From: Candidatus Poribacteria bacterium
GTDB taxonomy: Bacteria; Poribacteria; WGA-4E; WGA-3G
Direction: 5' to 3'
DNA length: 5,221 bases
Assembly: GCA_009845505.1 (NCBI GenBank)
Contig: VXZL01000350.1
Location: 1 to 5,221, forward strand
Both the position numbers and the translations under genes were made by a program. The number at the start of each line of letters is the position of its first letter. Within the stretch, counting starts at the first letter, position 1. Shown piece after piece: positions 1 through 4,963 of the stretch. The notes under the pieces are model-generated. The model had not been told where the DNA came from. It ran no database searches and saw only the letters and a program-made list of their open reading frames with translations.

Positions 1-1
1 G

Positions 2-74
2 TGAGCCGTACAGGAATCGAACCTGTGACCACCTGATTAAAAGTCAGATGCTCTACCTGCTGAGCTAACGGCTC
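2..74 (-). tRNA. tRNA-Lys (anticodon UUU)
   Basis: The minus strand folds into a complete 73-nt cloverleaf. The acceptor stem GAGCCGT pairs with ACGGCTC and is followed by discriminator A. The D stem is GCTC/GAGC. The anticodon stem TCTGA/TCAGG closes with one mismatch around loop CTTTTAA. The T arm is ACAGG-TTCGATT-CCTGT. The anticodon TTT lies at plus positions 39-41, so the tRNA carries lysine and reads AAA and AAG. Only one base follows the discriminator before the window edge (a C on the minus strand), so it cannot be seen whether CCA is encoded. The gene lies 87 bases downstream of purA on the same strand and has its own strong promoter, so it is probably transcribed independently, perhaps with some read-through from purA. 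Confidence 0.97.
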
Positions 75-83
75 AAACCACCA

Positions 84-119
84 ACATTTAATGATACCAT
101 ACTTTCAGGTGGATGTCAA
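84..119 (-). promoter_or_regulatory. sigma-70-type promoter of tRNA-Lys
   Basis: On the minus strand a perfect -35 box TTGACA (plus positions 114-119) is separated by exactly 17 bases from TATCAT (91-96), which matches five of six bases of the -10 consensus. A start about seven bases further on would fall near 84, about ten bases before the mature tRNA 5' end at 74. That is a typical short tRNA leader. The promoter sits between the purA stop and the tRNA. Confidence 0.8.
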
Positions 120-161
120 ATTAAAACGCAAGAATTCGGGAAAAGTTTACGTTTTGGCAGG

Positions 162-1442
162 CTACCAAAGCGGTCGTCCTAATTGGACAATCTGGTCTCT
201 ATCGGGTCCAACAGAGATGATTGGAATTGACACGCCGAGATAGTCAGAGACGTACGCGACATAGTCTTTCGTCAGTTGCGGAATATCCGCCGCTGTACGC
301 GCTTCAGTGAGGGGCTGTTGCCATCCAGGAAGTGTTTCGTAGACGGGTTCGCATTCCTCTAAGACGCTTAGACTGCTGGGGAAAGTCGTTATCCGTTCAC
401 CCTTATAGCGGTAAGCTACACACACTTGCAAATCAGCGAGTGTATCAAAGACATCGAGTTTTGTCATTGCGATGGCAGTGAGTCCGTTAATCTGAGCTGC
501 ATATCGGAGTGCGACCAAGTCGAGCCAACCGCAGCGTCTCGGACGTTGTGTAGTAGCACCGTATTCTTTGCCGATTTCCCGAATCTTTTCATCGAGATCA
601 GGTGGCATCTCCGTGGGGAAAGGGCCGCCGCCGACGCGTGTGACGTAGGCTTTAGAGACACCGAGTACCTCTTTGATTGCCTTCGGACCGATGCCGAGTC
701 CAGTGCAGACAGCACCAGCGGTGCAGTTGGATGAGGTAACGTAGGGATAGGTGCCGAAATCTATATCGAGCATGGTTCCCTGCGCGCCTTCAAAGAGTAT
801 TCGTTTTTCAGCGGCGAGTACGTCGTGCATGTAAGCGACAGTGTCGGTTACATAGGGCGCGAGGCGTTCTGCGTAGGCGTAGTAGGTTTCAAGGAGAACG
901 TGCCGCTCGGATCCGCCTATTTGGAGTGCTTCGGCTTTGGTTTCGAGGTTGTAATCAAGTTTCTTTTGGAAATTGTCAAACTCGAGCAGGTCACCGACGC
1001 GAATGCCGGCGTGTCGGTTCATCTTATCGGAGTAAGTGGGTCCAATACCCCGTGAAGTTGTTCCGATCTTCGTAGCACTGCCCATCTGTTCCCACTGCTC
1101 GACCGCCTTATGATACGGCAGAATGAGGTGGGCGCGATCACTGATTTTCAAGTTATCGCTGCTGACTTCAACACCCTGTGCTTGTAACCGGTCAATCTCA
1201 CCGAAAAGCGTCTCCAAGTTGATGACGACCCCGTTGCCGATAACATTCACAGTGTCAGGTCTAAGGATACCCGATGGGATTAGGTGAAGGATAAAAGTTT
1301 TTTCACCGAGAACGATGGTATGCCCGGCGTTATCGCCGCCTTGATAGCGAGCGACAACATCCGCATCTGCGGCAAAGACATCGGTCAGTTTTCCTTTACT
1401 TTCGTCACCCCACTGTGCGCCTAAGATGACAATGTTTGACAT
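162..1442 (-). CDS. purA: adenylosuccinate synthase (IMP-aspartate ligase)
   Basis: This cytoplasmic enzyme joins IMP and aspartate using GTP to give adenylosuccinate, the first committed step from IMP to AMP. The product has 426 residues, the normal family length. The P-loop region QWGDESKGK lies at 10-18 with catalytic Asp13. QGGDNAGHT at 34-42 carries catalytic His41. GIGPTYSDKMNR is at 132-143, EGAQGTMLDID at 218-228 contains Gln221 (equivalent to E. coli Gln224), the aspartate loop GATTQRPRR is at 295-303, and the guanine-binding TKLD is at 327-330. Three glycines that are normally conserved are replaced: Ser15, Ser130 and Gln299. The other catalytic residues are intact, so it is probably active. 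The ATG is preceded by AGAAGAGG with a suitable gap. It starts 45 bases after the rpsI stop and has no obvious promoter of its own, which suggests co-transcription with rplM-rpsI. Confidence 0.97.
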   Translation of the reverse strand: MSNIVILGAQWGDESKGKLTDVFAADADVVARYQGGDNAGHTIVLGEKTFILHLIPSGILRPDTVNVIGNGVVINLETLFGEIDRLQAQGVEVSSDNLKISDRAHLILPYHKAVEQWEQMGSATKIGTTSRGIGPTYSDKMNRHAGIRVGDLLEFDNFQKKLDYNLETKAEALQIGGSERHVLLETYYAYAERLAPYVTDTVAYMHDVLAAEKRILFEGAQGTMLDIDFGTYPYVTSSNCTAGAVCTGLGIGPKAIKEVLGVSKAYVTRVGGGPFPTEMPPDLDEKIREIGKEYGATTQRPRRCGWLDLVALRYAAQINGLTAIAMTKLDVFDTLADLQVCVAYRYKGERITTFPSSLSVLEECEPVYETLPGWQQPLTEARTAADIPQLTKDYVAYVSDYLGVSIPIISVGPDRDQIVQLGRPLW

Positions 1443-1487
1443 ACAAAACCTCTTCTGAGTCCGAAACGAGCGAACAGCGTTGCCCTT

Positions 1488-1883
1488 TTAACGTTTAGAG
1501 AATTGGAAACGTGCGCGTGCGCCTTTCTGTCCGTATTTCTTCCGTTCGACCATTCTCGGATCGCGTGTCAAGAAACCTGCTTTTTTTAGGGAAGGCTTCA
1601 AAGATTCGTCTGCTTTGACGAGTGCGCGTGCGATGCCGTGTGAAATCGCGCCTGCTTGTCCGGTATTTCCGCCGCCCTTGACGTTGATGCGAACAGCATA
1701 CTCGCCGCTCTTCTCAACGTGCTCAATTGGGCGTTTTGCCTCCTGCACGTGGTCGGATCGATCGAAGTATTCCTCGATAGGTCTCTTATTGACGAGAATG
1801 TTGCCTTCACCCCCAGGGATGATTCGGACGCGCGCGACGGATGTTTTGCGTCTGCCGGTTCCCCAGAATTGTTCAATAGCCAT
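1488..1883 (-). CDS. rpsI: 30S ribosomal protein S9
   Basis: S9 is a small-subunit protein whose C-terminal tail reaches the P-site tRNA. The product shows the family pattern from end to end: [14 protein letters not shown] near the N-terminus, the [20 protein letters not shown] core, the [20 protein letters not shown] segment, and the classic terminal FSKR. With the start chosen here it has 131 residues, close to E. coli S9 (130), and [13 protein letters not shown] lines up with MAENQYYGTGRRK without a gap. In-frame ATGs also exist at 1892 and 1901. A GGAG overlaps the 1901 ATG and lies 3 bases before the 1892 ATG and 12 bases before the 1883 ATG. It therefore cannot serve 1901, and 1883 is favoured by homology, although 1892 remains possible. 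It follows rplM, the usual order, but after an unusually long spacer. Confidence 0.96.
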   Translation of the reverse strand: MAIEQFWGTGRRKTSVARVRIIPGGEGNILVNKRPIEEYFDRSDHVQEAKRPIEHVEKSGEYAVRINVKGGGNTGQAGAISHGIARALVKADESLKPSLKKAGFLTRDPRMVERKKYGQKGARARFQFSKR

Positions 1884-1901
1884 ACTGCTCATAATCTCCA
1901 T

Positions 1902-1940
1902 AGTTGTTGGTTATAAGTTATAAGTTGTTGGTTATAAGTT
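1902..1940. repeat. 18-bp tandem direct repeat, period 21
   Basis: The 18 bases at 1902-1919 are repeated exactly at 1923-1940, separated by three bases. Each copy contains plus-strand GTTATA, which reads TATAAC on the minus strand and resembles a -10 box. The repeat lies immediately upstream of rpsI, ending at its alternative start codon. It may have arisen by slippage or belong to a repeat family dispersed in this genome; one window cannot distinguish these. Confidence 0.85.
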
Positions 1941-1960
1941 TAGTGCTGTAGCAGTGGCAA
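1931..1960 (-). promoter_or_regulatory. possible internal promoter for rpsI-purA
   Basis: On the minus strand TTGCCA (1955-1960; five of six matches to the -35 consensus) is followed after 18 bases by TATAAC (1931-1936; five of six matches to the -10 consensus). Transcription would start near 1924, leaving a leader of about 40 nt before rpsI. The -10 element lies inside the second copy of the direct repeat. The elements fit, but AT-rich spacers produce such matches by chance, so this is only a candidate. Confidence 0.3.
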
Positions 1961-1982
1961 CGGTTTTCAACATTACAAACCG
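1961..1982 (-). other. inverted repeat in the rplM-rpsI spacer
   Basis: CGGTTT at 1961-1966 is perfectly complementary to AAACCG at 1977-1982, giving a 6-bp stem with a 10-nt loop in the transcript. No run of U follows on the minus strand, so it does not look like an intrinsic terminator. It could be an RNA-processing or stability element between rplM and rpsI, or chance. Confidence 0.4.
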
Positions 1983-2025
1983 CTCTTAACTCGACGAACG
2001 CCATACACACGTTCAGTGTTGATTC

Positions 2026-2053
2026 GTACCAACTACCAAGTACCAAAAACCAA
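2026..2053. repeat. heptamer tandem repeat (4 x TTGGTNN on the minus strand)
   Basis: Four adjacent 7-base units read on the plus strand GTACCAA, CTACCAA, GTACCAA, AAACCAA. On the minus (transcribed) strand this places GG dinucleotides at regular five-base intervals. A degenerate AACCAAT follows at about 2065. The array lies shortly after the rplM stop codon, inside the rplM-rpsI spacer. The rest of the 1884-2082 spacer shows no open reading frame that I would believe. Confidence 0.8.
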
Positions 2054-2082
2054 CAGCGAAGCGAACCAATAACCGAAAACTA

Positions 2083-2520
2083 TTAAAACGTTAAAACTTC
2101 GGGTTGCTGGGCTTGGTGCGGGTGAGACGGTCCGGTGTAGACCTTGAGTCCCTTCATTAGCTGTCTACCGAGGGAACCCTTTGGGAGCATCCCCTTAACG
2201 GCGTTGGTGATGATAGCCTCGGGCTTTAGATCCATCTGTTCGTTAAAGGTCCGATATTTATCGCCACCCGGGTAGCCGCTGTGCCTAAAATAGGTTTTCT
2301 GTTCCCTTTTATTTCCAGTGACGGTTATCTTCTCCGCATTCACGACAGCAACGCGAAAACCTAAATCGGCGTGAGGTGTGAATCGCGGATCGTGTTTGCC
2401 TCGCAGGACCTGTGCGATTTGCGAAGCCAAACGTCCGAGTATCTGTCCCTCAGCGTCGACGACATACCATTTAATATCTTTGTCTGCTTTCGGAAAATAG
2501 GTTTTCGTTTTCAGTACCAT
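2083..2520 (-). CDS. rplM: 50S ribosomal protein L13
   Basis: L13 is an early-assembling large-subunit protein. The 145-residue product, near the usual 142, begins with a short lysine-rich stretch and then shows [16 protein letters not shown] (18-33), [24 protein letters not shown], and the signature [13 protein letters not shown] from residue 107, ending in AQQPEVLTF. The reading frame stays open upstream to an ATG at 2646, which would add 42 residues with no family counterpart. That ATG lies only about 5 nt from the predicted transcription start and lacks a ribosome binding site. The ATG at 2520 has AGGA four bases upstream and matches the L13 N-terminus, so it is the start. It is the first gene of the rplM-rpsI-purA unit. 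In E. coli L13 represses its own operon through the rplM leader, and a similar arrangement is conceivable here. Confidence 0.97.
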   Translation of the reverse strand: MVLKTKTYFPKADKDIKWYVVDAEGQILGRLASQIAQVLRGKHDPRFTPHADLGFRVAVVNAEKITVTGNKREQKTYFRHSGYPGGDKYRTFNEQMDLKPEAIITNAVKGMLPKGSLGRQLMKGLKVYTGPSHPHQAQQPEVLTF

Positions 2521-2540
2521 GATTTCCTGTTCCTTCAGCG

Positions 2541-2566
2541 AAATTGTGCTGTTCGTTACACAATTT
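2541..2566 (-). promoter_or_regulatory. leader hairpin just upstream of rplM
   Basis: AAATTGTG at 2541-2548 and CACAATTT at 2559-2566 are perfect inverted repeats. In the rplM leader RNA they form an 8-bp stem with a 10-nt loop. The stem ends about 20 nt before the rplM start codon, just upstream of the AGGA ribosome binding site. The position suits a binding site for a translational repressor such as L13 itself, but that role is inferred only from position and from the E. coli precedent. Confidence 0.5.
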
Positions 2567-2589
2567 ATCTCTTTTACAAGGCTTTTTGT

Positions 2590-2633
2590 AGTTTGTTGTT
2601 TATCACATACAAACTTCAAAGGGTGTGTTTGTA
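2590..2633 (-). promoter_or_regulatory. two mutually exclusive stems in the rplM leader
   Basis: Three segments lie in the 5' half of the predicted leader. The central segment, plus 2608-2615 (TACAAACT), can pair over 7 bp with 2627-2633 (GTTTGTA), or over 7 bp with 2590-2596 (AGTTTGT). Each stem would enclose a 12-nt loop. Because both use the same central segment, only one can form at a time. This is the layout of a leader that switches structure, although there is no clear terminator and the pairs are AT-rich and weak. I recognise no known riboswitch. Confidence 0.35.
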
Positions 2634-2650
2634 CGATTGTGAACACAACA

Positions 2651-2686
2651 AGACAATATTATATCATGGGAGCTGGCTTTTGTCAA
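2651..2686 (-). promoter_or_regulatory. main promoter of rplM-rpsI-purA
   Basis: The minus strand has TTGACA (2681-2686), a 17-base spacer, then TATAAT (2658-2663). Both boxes and the spacer are exact consensus for the housekeeping sigma factor. The start should be near 2651, giving an rplM leader of about 130 nt. This strength fits a ribosomal-protein operon. GTCAA (2682-2686) and TTGAC (2698-2702) form a 5-bp inverted repeat overlapping the -35 box, which could be an operator half-site pair or chance. Confidence 0.85.
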
Positions 2687-2716
2687 ATTTTTCGCTATTG
2701 ACGGTTGATAGTCATT

Positions 2717-2745
2717 TTTATCCGTTTTTGTCTTTGCGATGTCAA
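2717..2745 (-). promoter_or_regulatory. possible second, upstream promoter for rplM
   Basis: A second perfect TTGACA on the minus strand (2740-2745) is followed after 17 bases by GATAAA (2717-2722), which matches four of six -10 positions. It would start near 2710, about 60 bases upstream of the main rplM start. It overlaps the candidate promoter of the divergent ATPase gene, so the two could compete for RNA polymerase. Confidence 0.3.
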
Positions 2746-2763
2746 CTTCTTTTGTGTTATACT
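2734..2763 (+). promoter_or_regulatory. candidate promoter of the ArsA-like operon
   Basis: On the plus strand TTGCGA (2734-2739; four of six matches) is followed after 18 bases by TATACT (2758-2763; five of six matches). A start near 2770 leaves a leader of about 35 nt before the ATG at 2806. It is the best match between the divergent genes in this direction and is weaker than the rplM promoter. Confidence 0.45.
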
Positions 2764-2805
2764 GTAACGTGCACACAAGGCCTATAGCAGAAATGGATTT
2801 AGATA

Positions 2806-3999
2806 ATGCGTATCATTCTTTACACAGGTAAAGGTGGCGTTGGTAAAACGACCATCGCTGCCGCCACGGGTATTCGACTTGCTGCACTCGGCTATAAGAC
2901 GATTGTCATTTCACTCGATGTGGCGCATTCACTTCGCGATGCCTTCGATAACCACGAAAAATTAGTTTGCCAACACGAAGAGAAACAGATCCAAATCAGC
3001 GAGAATCTCTGGATACAGGAGATTAACGTTCAAGAGGCAATCGTTGAGTACTGGGATGATGTATACAACTACATCCGTTCGTTGCTGAACCGCTCGGGAC
3101 TTGACAATCTCGTTGCCGAGGAGATTGCGGTGTTTCCGGGGATGGAGGAGATTTGCGCCCTCCTCTATATCAACCAGTATGTCCGCGAAAAGCGGTACGA
3201 TGTGATTATCTTGGACTGTGCGCCGACAGGTGAGTCGCTTCGGTTTGTCAGCATTCCGACGACGCTGGAGTGGTACATGAACCACATCTTCAAGTTGGAG
3301 CGGAGTCTTGCGAGGGTTGCGGGGCCAGTGATTGAACGGGTGAGTTCAGTTCCGATTCCGAAAGATAGCTACTTCCAGAATATCCAAGACCTCTTTGATA
3401 AATTGGAGGGGATTGAGGATGTGCTGACAGATCCGAAGATCACGACGGTGCGGTTGGTGACGAATCCGGAGAAAATAGTGATCAAGGAGACGCAGCGCGC
3501 GTTCATGTACTTTTGTCTTTATGGACTCTGTATAGATGCTGTGATTATTAACCGCATTTTTCCTGATGGGGTTGATAGTGCCTATTTTGAAGCGTGGAAA
3601 CAGACGCAGCAGCACTATATTGAAGAGGCAGTGAACTACTTCTCGGACGTACCAATCTGGAAGGTGAATCTCTTTGCCGAAGAAATTGTAGGTGAAGCCG
3701 GGCTGCACCGGTTGGCGGATGCGCTCTATGCAGAGATTGACCCAGCGGACCAGTTTTCTAACGAAAGTCCATACCAGTTCCGCAAGACAGCAGATGCGTA
3801 TCAGTTGTCGATGCGCCTTCCCTTCCTGACCAAAGAGGAGATCGGATTGACGAAACACGGGGATGAGTTGATTATCACGGTGGGCAATTTCAAGCAGCAC
3901 GTTGCGTTACCACGGAGCCTCTCGAACAAAAAAACAACTGGAGCGAAACTGACAGGTGATCAGTTGGTGATTAAGTTTCAGGGCGACAGCAGTCGGTAA
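2806..3999 (+). CDS. ArsA/Get3-family ATPase with C-terminal HSP20-like domain
   Basis: This 397-residue cytosolic P-loop ATPase belongs to the SIMIBI class. The deviant Walker A is GKGGVGKTT (8-16). Switch I is DVAHSLRDAF (38-47), with Val39 replacing the usual Pro and Asp45 at the position of the hydrolytic Asp of Get3. Switch II is DCAPTGE (137-143), and VTNPEK (218-223) fits the adenine-binding region. After residue about 328, YQLSMRLPFL through KLTGDQLVIKF forms a beta-rich alpha-crystallin-like domain, as in ArsA_HSP20 and cyanobacterial/plant Get3d proteins. The spaced cysteine pattern of arsenite-pump ArsA and the Get3 zinc CXXC are not evident, and no arsB or arsR is nearby. A chaperone or targeting role for hydrophobic clients is therefore more likely than arsenic export, but this is inference. 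The ATG has only a weak GGA upstream. Confidence 0.88.
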   Translation: MRIILYTGKGGVGKTTIAAATGIRLAALGYKTIVISLDVAHSLRDAFDNHEKLVCQHEEKQIQISENLWIQEINVQEAIVEYWDDVYNYIRSLLNRSGLDNLVAEEIAVFPGMEEICALLYINQYVREKRYDVIILDCAPTGESLRFVSIPTTLEWYMNHIFKLERSLARVAGPVIERVSSVPIPKDSYFQNIQDLFDKLEGIEDVLTDPKITTVRLVTNPEKIVIKETQRAFMYFCLYGLCIDAVIINRIFPDGVDSAYFEAWKQTQQHYIEEAVNYFSDVPIWKVNLFAEEIVGEAGLHRLADALYAEIDPADQFSNESPYQFRKTADAYQLSMRLPFLTKEEIGLTKHGDELIITVGNFKQHVALPRSLSNKKTTGAKLTGDQLVIKFQGDSSR

Positions 4000-4016
4000 A
4001 GATGTGTGGGAGACGT

Positions 4017-4766
4017 ATGGGCAGCAAGGCGGACAAGGCGGTTTTTACTGTAACAGGAATAACACTTTTAACGTTCTTAATAGCAAGCCGGGTTGGCACT
4101 ATCTGGGTTCTGTATCCAAACGTCCTGATAGCAGTTGCTCTCTTCATCTATTGTATCCGTCAGATTGACGAAGATGCCTTACTGCTTTCAAATAGTTCCG
4201 TTTTTGGTCTTGCGATGACCTTGACATACCTGCCGATGGACTGGCTGTTCTCTCGGAAAGCGCGGCTGATCTTTTATCTACGTTCAGATTTTCTGGCGAG
4301 TGTAACAACACCGATTGGTATCATCCTCAACTGGGTGGTATTCGCGACATTGGCAGCCTACTGTTATCAGCGGTTCGAGATGATTTTCCGGGTCCGTTTT
4401 GTTGATGAATCCGACGATTCACAGGTAGGTTCCATAGGAATAGGTGTGTTGGCAGCGACTGCAACGGGTATCGGTGCTGCGTTTGGAAGCGTCATTATTT
4501 ACGGACTTGGTGCGTCCCATTTGTGGGTATGGAATGCTGCGCAGGTAGATCAGATGCCCCAGATTGCATCGGTGCCAGCTTTTGTACCGGTCAGTTTTTT
4601 GCTTACCTTCTTGTTGTGTCCCTATTTTTTCGGTGTGGTTGGCAAGGCGAAAGACGCTTCGGGAAGTCGTGGGTATCAGCATGTGGGGGTGGCAGGAATC
4701 AGATGCGGTATTTTTATGGGGGCATTACAGTTTTTCAGTTTCCTTCTGTTCTATGTCTGGAAATAG
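4017..4766 (+). CDS. polytopic membrane protein of unknown function
   Basis: I do not recognise the family with confidence; there is a faint resemblance to uncharacterised membrane proteins of Poribacteria-like genomes. The 249-residue product has about six to seven hydrophobic segments: near 8-24, 29-47, 61-78, 93-117, 137-165 (glycine/alanine-rich, probably re-entrant or long), 186-209 and 228-248. Charged stretches such as RQIDEDA, FSRKAR and VDESDDSQ lie between them. No signal peptide or enzymatic motif is visible. An in-frame ATG at 4002, only two bases after the ATPase stop, would add five residues, but GGGAG at 4008-4012 lies four bases before the ATG at 4017, which I prefer. The tight spacing implies co-transcription, and probably a shared task, with the ArsA-like ATPase. 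It could be a client, a membrane anchor or a transporter energised by it. Confidence 0.75.
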   Translation: MGSKADKAVFTVTGITLLTFLIASRVGTIWVLYPNVLIAVALFIYCIRQIDEDALLLSNSSVFGLAMTLTYLPMDWLFSRKARLIFYLRSDFLASVTTPIGIILNWVVFATLAAYCYQRFEMIFRVRFVDESDDSQVGSIGIGVLAATATGIGAAFGSVIIYGLGASHLWVWNAAQVDQMPQIASVPAFVPVSFLLTFLLCPYFFGVVGKAKDASGSRGYQHVGVAGIRCGIFMGALQFFSFLLFYVWK

Positions 4767-4891
4767 GTGTGAGTTGACGAGTACAGAAGCGTATCGATAG
4801 GTGCTATGACATACAGAGACCCCAGAATTCTCTACTTTTTAATTCTTTATAAAAATGTGTTGGTGCGTCTCTTAACAAGAGCGTTCATAAT
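4767..4891. other. intergenic stretch between the membrane-protein gene and the IS end
   Basis: No plausible gene is visible. It holds two weak inverted repeats: AGAATT/AATTCT (4824-4829 with 4841-4846, 11-base loop) and CTCTT/AAGAG (4869-4881, 3-base loop). Neither has the GC-rich stem and U-run of a convincing terminator. The right part is the host flank of the insertion sequence. Confidence 0.5.
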
Positions 4892-4900
4892 GTCAAGGCA

Positions 4901-4922
4901 CCCACTGCCTAAAGGCAGGGGA
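4901..4922 (-). repeat. subterminal right-end hairpin of the IS element
   Basis: On the minus strand CTGCC-TTTA-GGCAG forms a 5-bp stem with a 4-base loop (4905-4918). After one C/T mismatch it extends by two C-G pairs and a possible U-G pair. Imperfect palindromes of this sort at the right end are recognised by the TnpA transposase as single-stranded hairpins and also form the 3' part of the omega-RNA scaffold. Confidence 0.7.
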
Positions 4923-4945
4923 AACCTGTGCTTCGTAGACAACAG

Positions 4946-4961
4946 CGACTCTTGAGAATCG
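4946..4961 (-). repeat. small hairpin immediately after the tnpB stop
   Basis: The minus strand reads CGATTC-TCAA-GAGTCG, a 6-bp stem including one G-U wobble, with a 4-nt loop. It begins three bases after the tnpB stop codon. Its position between tnpB and the right-end hairpin suggests a second stem of the omega-RNA scaffold. Confidence 0.45.
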
Positions 4962-4963
4962 AC

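Noticed and set aside
121..155. Possible purA terminator from AAAACG (123-128) and CGTTTT (150-155)
   Set aside because: The stem is only 6 AT-rich pairs with a loop of about 21 bases. It does not resemble a GC-rich stem followed by a U run.
2521..2646. N-terminal extension of L13 to the ATG at 2646
   Set aside because: The 42 extra residues match nothing in L13. The ATG at 2646 lies only about 5 nt from the predicted transcription start and has no ribosome binding site. The ATG at 2520 has AGGA and the family N-terminus.
2371..2787. 138-codon plus-strand open frame across rplM and the divergent promoter region
   Set aside because: It is antisense to rplM and runs through the promoters. Its cysteine- and leucine-rich translation looks like nothing real, and it lacks a ribosome binding site.
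3346..3900. 184-codon minus-strand open frame inside the ATPase gene
   Set aside because: It is fully antisense to a gene with clear ArsA motifs; its composition is that of a shadow frame.
2806..3999. Arsenite efflux ATPase (arsA of an ars operon)
   Set aside because: No arsB, arsR, arsD or arsC neighbour is visible, and the protein is a single ATPase unit with an HSP20-like tail, unlike the duplicated pump ATPase.
4419..4800. Several short frames overlapping the membrane-protein gene on both strands
   Set aside because: They overlap a coherent hydrophobic reading frame, show no family motifs, and lack credible starts.
4824..4881. Possible terminators of the ATPase operon (AGAATT/AATTCT and CTCTT/AAGAG)
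   Set aside because: The first has an AT-only core and an 11-base loop; the second has 5 pairs, a 3-base loop and no U run in either direction. They could be real but cannot be claimed.
4901..4922. CRISPR repeat or a simple intrinsic terminator
   Set aside because: There is a single palindrome with no repeat-spacer array and no T run after it. Its position after tnpB makes an IS right end the better explanation.
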